The notes beneath the pieces are model-generated. The model saw nothing but the letters and a program-made list of their open reading frames with translations, had not been told where the DNA came from and made no database searches. Shown here piece after piece: positions 27,276 through 35,656 of a DNA stretch of 39,881 nt. The stretch comes from Reyranella soli (GTDB lineage: Bacteria > Pseudomonadota > Alphaproteobacteria > Reyranellales > Reyranellaceae), in the NCBI RefSeq assembly GCF_007992495.1, contig NZ_BKAJ01000138.1:1-39881 (forward strand). The letters run 5' to 3'. Position numbers and translations under genes: made by a program. Numbering within the stretch: position 1 is the first letter of the stretch; each line of letters begins with the position of its first letter.

Positions 27276-27917
27276 ATGTCAGAGATCATTGCCGGTATCC
27301 GCGTGCCACATGGCGCCATTTGTCGCGCTGCGACGCAGCTCGTCCGCGATACCGAAGACGATCTTCTTTACAACCACAGCCGCAGGGTCTTTTTCTGGGG
27401 CGCGCTGACCGGTGAGCGTCGCGAGCTGAAATACGACCCAGAGCTGCTCTACCTCGGCGCCCTGTTCCACGACATGGGCCTCACGGAGAAATACTCGAGT
27501 CCCGACCTGCGCTTCGAGGTGGACGGTGCGAACACCGCGCGCGACTTCATGAAGAGCTACGGAGTACCGGAACGCGATGTCGAGGACGTCTGGACGGCCA
27601 TCGCGCTGCACACGACACCGGGTATCTCCGAGCACATGCGCCCGACGATCGCGCTGGTGACCGCCGGCGTGGAGATGGACGTGCTTGGCATCGCCTATCG
27701 CGACTTCACGCACGAGCAGCGCGACCATGTCTGCGCGCATCATCCCCGCGAGGAAAATTTCAAGGAGAACATCATCGATCACTTCGCCAACGGCATTGCC
27801 AAGAAGCCGCTTACGACGTTCGGGAACGTCAAGGCCGACGTGCTGGCATTGAAGGACATGAACTACGTGCGTCAGAATTTCTGCTCGATAATCCTGGCCT
27901 CAGCCTGGCCCACCTGA
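27276..27917 (+). CDS. HD-domain protein, cyanamide hydratase-like family, copy 1
   Basis: 213 residues. HD-domain metal ligands are visible: H34 (LYNHSRRVF), H65-D66 (ALFHDMGLT) and H112 (IALHTTPG), plus FEVDGANTARDF. This arrangement belongs to the small HD proteins related to fungal/yeast cyanamide hydratase (Ddi2/3). The true substrate in bacteria is mostly unknown. The ATG at 27276 has AAGGAG 8 bp upstream. A paralogue is encoded at 36199-36843, and the last 100 bp of this gene are repeated at 31677-31774. Confidence 0.88.
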   Translation: MSEIIAGIRVPHGAICRAATQLVRDTEDDLLYNHSRRVFFWGALTGERRELKYDPELLYLGALFHDMGLTEKYSSPDLRFEVDGANTARDFMKSYGVPERDVEDVWTAIALHTTPGISEHMRPTIALVTAGVEMDVLGIAYRDFTHEQRDHVCAHHPREENFKENIIDHFANGIAKKPLTTFGNVKADVLALKDMNYVRQNFCSIILASAWPT

Positions 27918-28017
27918 CGGACGGCGGCTACGGCGCGCTCACAACTGATGTTCACCCCTAAGCAGGACGAAACCACTGACGAAGGTGCTGGTACTTTACT
28001 ACCTGGCTTTCGGCCAC
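27819..28017 (+). repeat. Direct repeat A, copy 1 (end of HD gene plus start of wrbA)
   Basis: About 199 bp that recur at 31677-31873 in the same orientation with roughly 80 % identity by eye. It covers the last 33 codons of the HD gene, the spacer, and the first 14 codons of wrbA. Here the HD part is intact and the wrbA part is dead. Confidence 0.85.
27976..28017 (+). pseudogene. Dead 5' end of a second wrbA gene
   Basis: TKVLVLYYLAFGH is read after a CTG at 27976, where the intact gene has GTG at 31832. The ribosome site AAGGAGG of the intact copy is AAGCAGG here. Both the start and the ribosome site are therefore lost, and after 14 codons the resemblance to wrbA ends. Confidence 0.8.
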
Positions 28018-28458
28018 TTCAGCACAAGCTTGAGGCCCGGGATCGCACTAGCTTCACGCAGGCTACAGAGACGAGCTCACATATTGACTCCAGAGGAGAC
28101 GCGAACTCATTCCCGCTGCCGCCAAGGATATGGCTCGCTATCCACGACAGTTTGCGCCGCTCCGGAAACACCGTGAGCAGACGGTATTCCATCAGTCCTC
28201 TTGTGAGCGCCGCACTGGGTGTCAGTTGCCGATCTTGCTCTGCTACACAAGTTTGCCGCTGGCCTGCGTTGAACCAGACGGATTAAGAACCGGCAAAGGA
28301 CAGCATTGACACGTCGAGTCGTGCGAAAGCCTTCTGCAGGTTCGACTTGGCCGGCCGGGCCAAGCGCGCCGGTGCATCGGCAACCGCGAGTGAGTGAAAA
28401 ATGACACAGTTTGCAAACATGCGTTGGCAGCCCACCTAAAGTGCGAAGGCGGTGAGAG
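28018..28458. other. Non-coding stretch between dead wrbA start and the GlxA-type gene
   Basis: No supported gene. It probably contains decayed sequence from the duplication. A 10-bp palindrome GTTTGCAAAC lies at 28409-28418, 40 bp before the GlxA-type start, and is a candidate regulator site. A short minus-strand frame of about 45 codons (28283-28420) overlaps it but lacks a ribosome site. Confidence 0.3.
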
Positions 28459-29433
28459 ATGCCCGTACAGACTGTTGCGATAGTGGTCTACGAGGGCGTC
28501 CAAGCCCTGGACGTCGCCGGTCCGATGGATGTTTTCAGCGAGGCGAACACATTTCTCGACAAGGCCGACCACTACGAAACGGTCTTGATTGCCGCGCACC
28601 GCGATCCACTGCGCACCTCGAACGGCATACGGCTGGTCGCCGACCTGACCTTCGAGGAAGCGACGGGCGGCTTCGACATTACCCTAGTGGCGGGCGCTCC
28701 CACTCCGCCGGGAGCGGAACCAGATCCGTACCTTCTACGGTGGGTCAAAGACTTGCCGTGGCGCTCGAGCGTTTACGGATCGATCTGCACAGGGGCGTTT
28801 GTCCTTGGCTATGCGGGCCTCCTGGACGATCGGCGGGTGACGACCCATTGGCAGGATGCAGACGCGCTGGCGGCCAAGTTCCCAAAGGCAAAGGTCGAAC
28901 CGGATCTGATCTATGTCCGCGATGGCCGCCTGATCACCGCGGCAGGTGTGACCGCGGGAATAGATCTGGGCTTGGCGCTCGTCCGGCAACAGCACGGCGC
29001 ACAAACGGCGCTGAAGGTTGCCAAGCGCCTGGTCTTGGTTGCTCAGCGCCAGGGTGGACAATCGCAGTTCAGCCCCTATCTCATGGCACCGGCCGATCCG
29101 GAGTCGCCGATGGTTCGCATTCAAGACCATGTAATGGCTAACATTAGGGATCGCCACACTCTGGAGTCACTCGCCGCAGTTATTCGGACGAGTCCTCGGA
29201 CTTTGGCTCGCCACTTTATGGAGGAGACCGGCGTCACACCGCATCAATTCATCGAGTGCGCCCGCATCAATGCGGCACGTATGATGCTAGAAGGAAGCGA
29301 CCGGTCGCTGAAGGCTATCGCCTTCGATTGCGGCTTCGGGTCGGCGGACCGAATGAGGATTGTGTTCAAGATCCGACTGGGCGTGACGCCTGTCCAATAC
29401 CGCTCCAGCTTCCGTCGGGGGGAAGCGGAATAG
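28459..29433 (+). CDS. GlxA-family regulator (DJ-1/PfpI domain plus AraC HTH)
   Basis: 324 residues. The N-terminal DJ-1/PfpI domain (about 1-185) has a nucleophile elbow with C110 (YGSICTGAFVLG) and THWQDADALAAKFP. The C-terminal AraC domain has TLESLAAVIRTSPRTLARHF and SLKAIAFDCGFGSADRMRIV followed by GVTPVQYR. GlxA-type proteins are transcription activators whose PfpI half probably senses a metabolite or oxidant. ATG at 28459 follows GGTGAG. It lies upstream of the flavin oxidase on the same strand; its own 3' end is repeated between them. Confidence 0.9.
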   Translation: MPVQTVAIVVYEGVQALDVAGPMDVFSEANTFLDKADHYETVLIAAHRDPLRTSNGIRLVADLTFEEATGGFDITLVAGAPTPPGAEPDPYLLRWVKDLPWRSSVYGSICTGAFVLGYAGLLDDRRVTTHWQDADALAAKFPKAKVEPDLIYVRDGRLITAAGVTAGIDLGLALVRQQHGAQTALKVAKRLVLVAQRQGGQSQFSPYLMAPADPESPMVRIQDHVMANIRDRHTLESLAAVIRTSPRTLARHFMEETGVTPHQFIECARINAARMMLEGSDRSLKAIAFDCGFGSADRMRIVFKIRLGVTPVQYRSSFRRGEAE

Positions 29434-29516
29434 CCAGACCGCTGCCCTTCTGCTGTTGCGAAACTCCGAGAGCATTTGTCAGGAAACGACGGCGAGGTGT
29501 CCTGATCCGGAGGACG
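29353..29516 (+). repeat. Direct repeat B, copy 1 (3' end of GlxA-type gene)
   Basis: The last 27 codons of the GlxA-type gene and about 80 bp after its stop recur at 29876-30052. Shared words include CATTTGTCAGGAAACGACG and TGTCCAATACCGC. Identity is about 70-75 % by eye with one extra stretch of about 13 bp in copy 2. Confidence 0.75.
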
Positions 29517-29875
29517 GTGAAGGTTGTTTGATCGGGGCTCCATCGCGACACAGGGAGTTCCTGGTAACGAGGTTCTCGCGGCAACCAATCTCCATGCCGG
29601 CGACAGACGTCTCGACGAGGTGAGCTGTAGGGGCGGCTCGGTCAACGACCTGGACTGCACCAACCAATAGGCGCCAATCGCACCTGCGACGGCTGGCGGC
29701 CGCCCTGAAAGCGGATGACTTCGACACTAATCCGGCGGCCAACAATCGGACACTGCGGCGACGGCGAACCGCCTGCTTCCAGTCGGTCAAAGAGCGCAGA
29801 GCATTTGTTGATCGAGCTGCGTCTCTTTGACTCCTTTCCTATGCAGCATGATGGGAAGCGACCGCCGCTCACCTA
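29517..29875. other. Non-coding spacer between the two GlxA-type 3' ends
   Basis: No recognisable gene, transposase or terminal repeat. If repeat B arose by tandem duplication, this spacer should be what is left of a decayed gene, but I could not identify any family in it. Confidence 0.3.
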
Positions 29876-30052
29876 GTGAGGATCGTGTTCAGCATCCGTC
29901 TGGAGCGGCATGCTGTCCAATACCGCGCCACTCGACGGGGGCGGAATAACTCACGGCATCATCTGGCCGCTAGCTCGCTGCGTTCTACATCGCGAAGGCT
30001 CCGAGGGGCATTTGTCAGGAAACGACGTCGAGCTGTCCTGATCCGCAGGATC
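29876..30052 (+). pseudogene. Remnant of a second GlxA-type gene (repeat B, copy 2)
   Basis: The frame reads MRIVFSIRLERHAVQYRATR against RMRIVFKIRLGVTPVQYRSS at the end of the intact regulator. The region after the old stop is also conserved. The frame happens to stay open into the flavin oxidase gene, so automatic gene calling may wrongly add about 113 residues to that protein. Confidence 0.75.
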
Positions 30053-30214
30053 GCATTCATTGTCCATCGCGGGCTCTATGGCGAAATATGCATAGACCCG
30101 TCTGGCAACTCGCTTTGGGAACGCGTTCCGGCCTCCCCATCGGTGTTCTTGAAGGCGCGCGCGACCCAAGACTCTGCGAGCGGCTACGACACACTAAAGA
30201 GTAGGATGTATGTC

Positions 30215-31618
30215 ATGACTTGTAACGGTCTGCCTTTGCCGCCGGTGTTGCCAGAGGATGCTGAGTCTCTCGTGGCCACGGTCGCGGGTTCTGTTCTATT
30301 GCCGGGCGACGCGGGATACGACGACGAACGAGCCGTCTGGAATCTGAATCACGAATTGTTACCCGCAGTGATTGTGGTGCCAGAGAGTGCCGCTGATGTG
30401 CAGGCCGCCGTCACTTTCGCGGCAAGGCAGTCTCGGCCGGTCATGGTGAAAACCACTGGGCACCAAGTGGTCGGCCAAGCGCGTGACGCCGTTGTCATCG
30501 CGACCAGGCGAATGAATGAGGTAGCGATCGATGCGATGGGTCGCACAGCCCGCGTTGGTGCGGGAGCGATATGGTCCGAGGTCGTCAAAGAAGCGGCAAA
30601 GGCCGGACTTGCCCCCCTCAACGGCGCGAATCCCACGGTCGGAGTCGCCGGTTACACGTTGGGAGGCGGGCTCAGCCCGACACTGGGCCGCTCCCAGGGT
30701 TACGCCGCCGACCACGTGCGCGCCCTGGACGTGGTGACCGCTGATAGCCAACTCAGGCATATCGACGCGGAGTCGGAACCCGACCTTTTCTGGGCTCTGC
30801 GGGGTTGCAAGGGCAACTTTGGCGTAGTGACAGCGCTGAAATTCGACTTGTTCCCGGTTGCGCGCCTTTACGGCGGTGGCCTCTTCTTCCCCGGCGAGCA
30901 GATGGCTGTCGTTCTGCGCGCTTGGGCCGCTTGGCACCCGGGCACGCCGGAAAACATGGTCACGTCGTTCGCAGTTATGCGGATGCCGGCAGTGCCCGAG
31001 GTGCCTGCCCCTCTGCGTGGCAAGTTTCTGGTGGCGGTGCGGATCGCCTACAACGGTAAGACCGCGGACGGCGAGCGCATGATAAGGCCGCTACGAAGAG
31101 TAGCTCCGGTAGCTCTGGATACCGTGGCAGACATGCCGTACGCCAACGTCGCGTCGATTCACAACGAGCCGACCGACCCGGTACCCTACTACGAACGTGG
31201 TATCATGCTGCGGGAATTCCCTGCGCAGGCTCAGGACAAACTGATCGAACTCGTCGGTCCCGAAGCAAACACCGAACTGGTGCTCGCTGAGCTGCGTGCC
31301 CTCGGCGGGGCGTGGGACCGGGAGCCGGCGGTGCCCAACGCAGTAGCGACCAGGGGCCTGCCGTACAGTCTGCTGGGCGTCTCCGTCGGTCCTCTCACGC
31401 AGGAGCAGCAACTCAAGAGATCGGTAGCCGAGTTGCTCGATGGAATGAGGCCCTGGCAGGGTGACCGGCGCAACGCGAACAATCTCGCGCCGGACGAGGC
31501 GGGCGATGCCGCGGCGATCTACGGCTCGGAACGTTACGCGCGGTTGTCGTCCATCAAGAAGACCTACGACCCGACCAACATGTTCCGGCTTAACCACAAC
31601 GTGGTGCCGTCTCCTTAA
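30215..31618 (+). CDS. FAD-linked oxidase, berberine-bridge-enzyme type
   Basis: 467 residues from MTCNGLPLPPVLPEDAESLV, with AGGA 8 bp upstream; M at 30206 is an alternative, and earlier starts fall in the GlxA remnant. The FAD-binding (PCMH) domain has AVIVVPESAADVQAAVTFAA and VMVKTTGHQVVG, where H83 is the usual covalent FAD-binding His. NPTVGVAGYTLGGGLSPTLG has no Cys at the second attachment site, so single covalent attachment is expected. The BBE C-terminus KKTYDPTNMFRLNHNV is present. Family members oxidise sugars, alkaloids or other alcohols with oxygen, releasing hydrogen peroxide; the substrate is unknown. No signal peptide was seen. Confidence 0.87.
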   Translation: MTCNGLPLPPVLPEDAESLVATVAGSVLLPGDAGYDDERAVWNLNHELLPAVIVVPESAADVQAAVTFAARQSRPVMVKTTGHQVVGQARDAVVIATRRMNEVAIDAMGRTARVGAGAIWSEVVKEAAKAGLAPLNGANPTVGVAGYTLGGGLSPTLGRSQGYAADHVRALDVVTADSQLRHIDAESEPDLFWALRGCKGNFGVVTALKFDLFPVARLYGGGLFFPGEQMAVVLRAWAAWHPGTPENMVTSFAVMRMPAVPEVPAPLRGKFLVAVRIAYNGKTADGERMIRPLRRVAPVALDTVADMPYANVASIHNEPTDPVPYYERGIMLREFPAQAQDKLIELVGPEANTELVLAELRALGGAWDREPAVPNAVATRGLPYSLLGVSVGPLTQEQQLKRSVAELLDGMRPWQGDRRNANNLAPDEAGDAAAIYGSERYARLSSIKKTYDPTNMFRLNHNVVPSP

Positions 31619-31676
31619 TTGGACTCCCAGCGAACAATGGCGAGGCCGGTCGTGATCAATTTGCTGCGTCTCAATG

Positions 31677-31774
31677 GGTTGGCAACGTCAAGCCGCTGTC
31701 CTGGCACTGAAGGACATGAACTACGCCCGACAGAATTTCTGCTCGGCCATCTATGCCTCACCTGGCCCACCTGA
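31677..31774 (+). pseudogene. Dead 3' end of an HD-domain gene
   Basis: VLALKDMNYARQNFCSAIYA aligns with VLALKDMNYVRQNFCSIILA at the end of the HD gene at 27276. One base is missing near the end, so the old stop TGA (31772-31774) is out of frame. Nothing of the first 180 codons remains upstream; the flavin oxidase gene ends there instead. Confidence 0.8.
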
Positions 31775-31873
31775 CGGACGGCGCTACGTAGTGCTCAGAA
31801 CTGATATTCACCACCAAGGAGGACGGAACCAGTGACAAAGGTGCTGGTACTTTACTACTCGGCTTTCGGCCAC
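31677..31873 (+). repeat. Direct repeat A, copy 2
   Basis: Second copy of the HD-end/wrbA-start block (see 27819-28017). In this copy the HD part is the dead half and wrbA is alive. Both copies share, for example, AAGGACATGAACTACG and GGTGCTGGTACTTTACTAC. Confidence 0.85.
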
Positions 31874-32431
31874 ATCGAGAAGATGGCCGAGGCGGTCGCC
31901 GCTGGTGCAGGTGAAGCTGGTGCAGACGTTGCGATCAGACGTGTTCCGGAGCTCGTACCGGAGGAAATCGCGCAAAAGTCCGGTTTCAAGCTCGACCAGA
32001 AAGCGCCTGTTGCCATCGTGAACGAGCTCCTCGAGTACGATGCAATCATCTTCGGGACTGGGACCAGGTACGGGAACATGACCGCGCAGATGAAAAACTT
32101 CATCGACCAAACCGGTCCGCTTTGGGCAAGCGGCGCACTTGTTGGCAAAGTTGGATCGGTCTTTTGCTCCTCAGCTACCCAACATGGCGGTCAGGAGTCA
32201 ACGCTGCTGACCTTCCACCCAGTGCTGCTGCATCTGGGGATGATCATTGTCGGCTTACCCTACGCGTTCCAGGGCCAGATGGGCGTTTCCGACGTGATGG
32301 GGAATTCGCCCTACGGGGCGTCAACGATCGCGGGCGGTGATGGAACCCGTCAACCGTCCCGGGTCGAGCTCGACGGTGCGCGTTTCCAAGGCCGCTACGT
32401 CGCGAGGATCGCCGCCAAGTTGGTAGGTTGA
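31832..32431 (+). CDS. wrbA: NAD(P)H:quinone oxidoreductase WrbA, flavodoxin-like
   Basis: 199 residues. FMN-binding elements are clear: YYSAFGHIEKMAEAV (phosphate loop), FGTGTRYGNMTAQMKNFIDQ, SSATQHGGQESTLL and GGDGTRQPS. WrbA proteins reduce quinones by two electrons and so avoid semiquinone radicals. The start is GTG at 31832 with AAGGAGG 9 bp upstream. Its 5' end is duplicated in decayed form at 27976. The family length is about 198-200, so the gene is complete. Confidence 0.93.
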   Translation: MTKVLVLYYSAFGHIEKMAEAVAAGAGEAGADVAIRRVPELVPEEIAQKSGFKLDQKAPVAIVNELLEYDAIIFGTGTRYGNMTAQMKNFIDQTGPLWASGALVGKVGSVFCSSATQHGGQESTLLTFHPVLLHLGMIIVGLPYAFQGQMGVSDVMGNSPYGASTIAGGDGTRQPSRVELDGARFQGRYVARIAAKLVG

Positions 32432-32436
32432 AGACA

Positions 32437-32457
32437 TGCCGCGCGGACCCTGCGGCA
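32437..32457 (+). terminator. Possible hairpin terminator after wrbA
   Basis: TGCCGC (32437-32442) pairs with GCGGCA (32452-32457) around a 9-base loop, 6 bp after the wrbA stop. There is no U run, so it is a weak or Rho-assisted candidate. Confidence 0.4.
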
Positions 32458-32871
32458 GCGCACTATCCTGGAATTGAAACAGCTGCAGCAGGAAGGATTC
32501 CCTGACCCGCTATGCATAGTGGCGGCCACCAACATCATCACCAACAGAGGTGAGTCGAAAGCCGTCGTGAACCAGCCAGTCAACCCGCGTGCTTTGCGGG
32601 CTGTGGCACACCTTGCGCTAGAAACCTTGGACAATGGCCGCGCTTTGCAGGGTCACCAAGTCCCGGCGCGATCCGTTCAGGCTCTGCATCACGATCCACA
32701 GCTTCTGGCCTTCCGCCAACGACAACAACATAAGGTCTCCACCACCTCGAGCCCATTCACTTCACGGCCTTCGCCAAAGGGTTATGTGGCATAGCTGCAA
32801 GTCTTTAATCAAAACCCCGTCACGCGCTTCGAGCACCAGGGTCTTGACCTCGCCAAGCATACTTTCCGTTG
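32458..32871. other. Stretch between wrbA and the histidine kinase without a recognised gene
   Basis: Plus and minus frames are open for 60-100 codons but none has a good ribosome site or a family I recognise. On the minus strand, fragments such as LAEGQKLWIVMQSLNG look protein-like but are broken by stops, so this may be another decayed gene. Confidence 0.3.
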
Positions 32872-33636
32872 TTATTGTGGCGTCGACTCCCAAATCGGAA
32901 GAGTGAAGAGGAACCGGGTTCCTACTGGTTGGTTCTTCTGGGCCCATAGTCGCCCATTGTGGGCCTCGACGATGGACCGGCAAATGGCAAGCCCCATGCC
33001 CATGCCGTCCGGCTTCGTAGTGAAAAAGGGCTCGAATAGCCGTTCCGGGTGCTGCAGCCCTCCTGCTTCGTCCGCTACTTCAATGCATATTTGTCTACGG
33101 GCGGTCAAAAGGGAACGGATCCTGAGCTGTGCGGCAGGCGTGGGCGTCGAACCCAAGGCTTCTATGGCATTACGGATCAGGTTGATTAGGACCTGCTGAA
33201 TCTGCACGCGATCAATGACCGCTAAAGGAAGACCGCTAGGGAGGTCGTGACACACTTCGACATTTCCGGCCCTGAGTTCGGCTCGCATCAGCTGGCAGAC
33301 CTCAAAGACGACTTCGTTGATGTTGGCAGGTGACCTCGCAGTCGGGCTCTGTTCAAAAAGGGCACGAATGCTTTTGACGATATTAGCAGCCCTATTGACC
33401 TCGCGGGTGAAGCTTTGGGACGCAATCTGCGCACGTTTAATGTCGGGGGGACTGGCCGATAGCCAGCTTTCGCAAGCATAAGCATTGGCGAGCGCCGCTG
33501 TCAGCGGTTGGTTCACCTCATGCGCGATTGCAGCTGACAGTTCCGCAAGGCCTACCTGCTGCGTGAACGCCGGCAGTCGCTCTTGCACGTACGGGCGAAC
33601 GTTTGGCGCCTGCATTTCCGCGTCGTTGTCGGTCAT
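32872..33636 (-). CDS. Sensor histidine kinase without an obvious sensor domain
   Basis: 254 residues. It starts close to the H box (LAELSAAIAHEVNQPL, H39), then has the N box (LINLIRNAIEAL), a G1 box VADEAGGL, FEPFFTTKPDGMGMGLAICR, and ends GTRFLFTLPIW. This is the FixL/NtrB-like type. No PAS, GAF or transmembrane segment precedes the H box, so it is a soluble kinase that must sense through another protein or has lost its sensor. ATG at 33636 has AGGA 5 bp upstream. Its 3' end is homologous to the kinase remnant beside the FixJ-like regulator at 25133, which is its likely partner. The G1 box reads DEAGG rather than DxGxG, a slight departure. Confidence 0.88.
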   Translation of the reverse strand: MTDNDAEMQAPNVRPYVQERLPAFTQQVGLAELSAAIAHEVNQPLTAALANAYACESWLSASPPDIKRAQIASQSFTREVNRAANIVKSIRALFEQSPTARSPANINEVVFEVCQLMRAELRAGNVEVCHDLPSGLPLAVIDRVQIQQVLINLIRNAIEALGSTPTPAAQLRIRSLLTARRQICIEVADEAGGLQHPERLFEPFFTTKPDGMGMGLAICRSIVEAHNGRLWAQKNQPVGTRFLFTLPIWESTPQ

Positions 33637-33728
33637 GGATTCCTACCGTTGCGACTTGATACTGTGATGGCCGGAACATGCAGTGATTGAGGGAGCTAAG
33701 GGCACGCCTCCCAGTGAGTTACTAACGG

Positions 33729-33923
33729 TCAGGACAAGCCGGTCGCGTAAGAACGTCGGGTAGATGACGTATTGATCCGAGGCTGAATCGAACTCAGCGG
33801 TTGGGTCGCGATGATTACTTGATCCACTGCAGGTCCCTTTGTCTTCAGATCGGCAAAGTGCTGGCGAACGACATCCAACACCTCGCCGAAAGATGGTGAT
33901 GAGCGGTCTGCGATCAGGAACAT
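33729..33923 (-). CDS. Small hypothetical protein coupled to the cupin gene
   Basis: 64 residues (MFLIADRSSPSFGEVLDVVR...). No family recognised. GAGGAAGG lies at ideal distance before the ATG and overlaps the end of the cupin gene (9 bp between stop and start), which argues that it is translated. The first 45 residues look like an alpha/beta protein; the last 20 (Ser/Thr/Arg-rich) do not and may follow a frameshift, since an overlapping frame stays open to 33643. Confidence 0.45.
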   Translation of the reverse strand: MFLIADRSSPSFGEVLDVVRQHFADLKTKGPAVDQVIIATQPLSSIQPRINTSSTRRSYATGLS

Positions 33924-33932
33924 GACCCTTCC

Positions 33933-34445
33933 TCAAGGGTCGATAAGGGTCGTCAATTGTGCACCGTCATCGGCAACAACAATCGCGATCAATTCCGCCC
34001 ATTCGGTGTTGCTGGCGTTTGCAGACACTAGGTGTATAGCGCCCGGGGGTTCAAAGAACGACTGCCCCACATCGTATGTCTCCAAAGGCCCCCCTTTGAG
34101 TTGAGACTTGATCTGGCCTTTGGTGATGTAAGCCGTAACCGTACCACCATGACGATGCGGCGGAGTAAAGCCCCCTGGCCCGTACGTCACCCGGACAACT
34201 GTTACTCGCTTCCCCGGTATGTCGGGTAATGCGTATGACCTGACTATCTCCACCTTGTCGAGCGACGACCCCGACGCCCCCTCAGCTGTGCATAGCGGGA
34301 GCGGAAATTCCACCACTGCGTCTCTGTTGAAGTCTAAGGTTTCTGCGGCCGCGACCGCGCAGATACCCACGAGAGCAACCAATGACAGCTGAAACCATCC
34401 TCGACCTGTCATCGAAGTGGTCATTGATAGCGCAACGCTGTACAT
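33933..34445 (-). CDS. Exported cupin-domain protein
   Basis: 170 residues. A signal peptide (about 1-34, ending AVAAAE) precedes a single cupin: motif 1 PPHRHGGTVTAYITKGQI with metal-ligand His residues, motif 2 FFEPPGAIHLVSAN with a further His. Small periplasmic cupins of this kind have mostly unknown roles, some acting as quercetin- or aromatic-type dioxygenase relatives or sensors. GGAGG is 4 bp before the ATG at 34445. It forms an operon with the small gene at 33729. Confidence 0.87.
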   Translation of the reverse strand: MYSVALSMTTSMTGRGWFQLSLVALVGICAVAAAETLDFNRDAVVEFPLPLCTAEGASGSSLDKVEIVRSYALPDIPGKRVTVVRVTYGPGGFTPPHRHGGTVTAYITKGQIKSQLKGGPLETYDVGQSFFEPPGAIHLVSANASNTEWAELIAIVVADDGAQLTTLIDP

Positions 34446-34914
34446 GCATCCTCCATCAATGCTGCAACAGTTGTTTGATTATGAAGTGGCGCCCTAGGAC
34501 ATTCTTTCGATTGATGTAAGCTTTCTCACAACCGCACTGTGTCAGCACACCCGGCGCCACTTAACGGATTGCGGTCGTAGATACCGTAGGCTGCTCAGCT
34601 ATCGGCGCCACTGCCTTTGATCATCACCGGCCCTGGCGGACCTCGATCGCCATGAGCGCGGATTGCTTCGGCAGAAGCATTAATATGGATTGGCTATCCG
34701 ACGATCGGGCAAATGCCTTCTCGTCGGCAGACAGCGGCACGACGAGCGTCAGTGCGCCCGACGCAACGACTGCTGCTCAATCCCCGCATGAACAGCGCAT
34801 CGCCCGCTTTGAGAGAGCGTCCAGCAAGGAGTATGGAACTGGTCTGACGATTCAGGGTCCGGACCATCGAGTACCTGCGCCACCCTCTGGACCTTCGATT
34901 GACCCGCGATTAGG
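34446..34914. other. Gap between the SDR gene and the cupin gene
   Basis: No supported gene. A plus-strand frame from 34652 runs antisense into the SDR gene and has no known domain. The cupin promoter should lie at the left end; I saw no clear consensus. Confidence 0.3.
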
Positions 34915-35656
34915 TCAGACGATACCGCCATTAGAGCGCACCACTTGCCCGTTAATCCAAGCGCCATCGGGTCCGGCGAGGAACGCAACAACTGCCGCAA
35001 TGTCAGGTGGCATGCCGAGTCTTTCAAGCGGAGCAAGCCTAGTGAACCGTTCTATCTCCTCTTGTGATTTGCCTTGCAAAAAAAAGATCCGTTGCGGTTG
35101 GTCCTGGGGCCACCGCGTTCACGTTGATATTGCGGCCACGCAGCTCCTTCGACAGAACTCGCGTCAGCGCTTCTACACCGGCCTTAGTGGCGGCATAGAC
35201 ACCATACGTCGGATGGAACAAGCCCACCTGACTGGTCGATAGATTCACGATGCGACCGCCTGAGCGCAAGCGCCGCGCCGCTTCACGCAATGTGTTAAGC
35301 GTTCCCTTCAAATTTACGGCGACTATTCGATCGAAGATCGCGTCGTCCGTATCTACTACGTTGGCGAGAGACATGATGCCGGCATTGTTCACCAGAACGT
35401 CAATCCCGCCGAATATCGTGTCTGCGGCATCGAAAACAGCCGAGACCGCTGCAGCGTCGCTTACATCGCCCTGCACGGCTACCGCGTGGGCACCGGTTTG
35501 GGTTAGCGTTTCAACCAGCGCCTGTGCCTCCGTTGCGTTACCAGCATAGTTGATGACAAGCCTGAAGCCGTCGGCGGCAAGCCTTCGCGAGATTGCTGCA
35601 CCGATGCCGCGCGAGCCGCCTGTGACAATTGCGACTTTATCCGTTGCGCTGGACAT
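34915..35656 (-). pseudogene. Short-chain dehydrogenase/reductase, frameshifted at a T8 run
   Basis: The first 190 codons form a classical SDR: VTGGSRGIG (NAD(P)-binding), DVLVNNAGIMS, a Ser in LSTSQVG and the catalytic YAATK. At 35078-35085 the coding strand has eight T; with seven the protein would continue as LFLQGKSQEEIERFTRLAPL, then GMPPDIAAVVAFLAGPDGAW and INGQVVRSNGGIV with a stop at 34915-34917, which is the normal SDR C-terminus. As given, the protein ends early (stop at 35039) without the last 50 residues. This is either a real homopolymer mutation or a sequencing error. GGAGG precedes the ATG at 35656. Confidence 0.85.

Noticed and set aside
28283..28420. 45-codon minus-strand frame divergent from the GlxA-type gene
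   Set aside because: Protein-like wording at its end, but no ribosome site at proper distance and no family; kept only as a note in the gap entry.
29876..30214. N-terminal extension of the flavin oxidase
   Set aside because: It encodes the repeated tail of the GlxA-type regulator and non-conserved sequence; the oxidase family begins near 30215.
34652..35242. 196-codon plus-strand frame overlapping the SDR gene
   Set aside because: It runs antisense to conserved SDR sequence and shows no domain.
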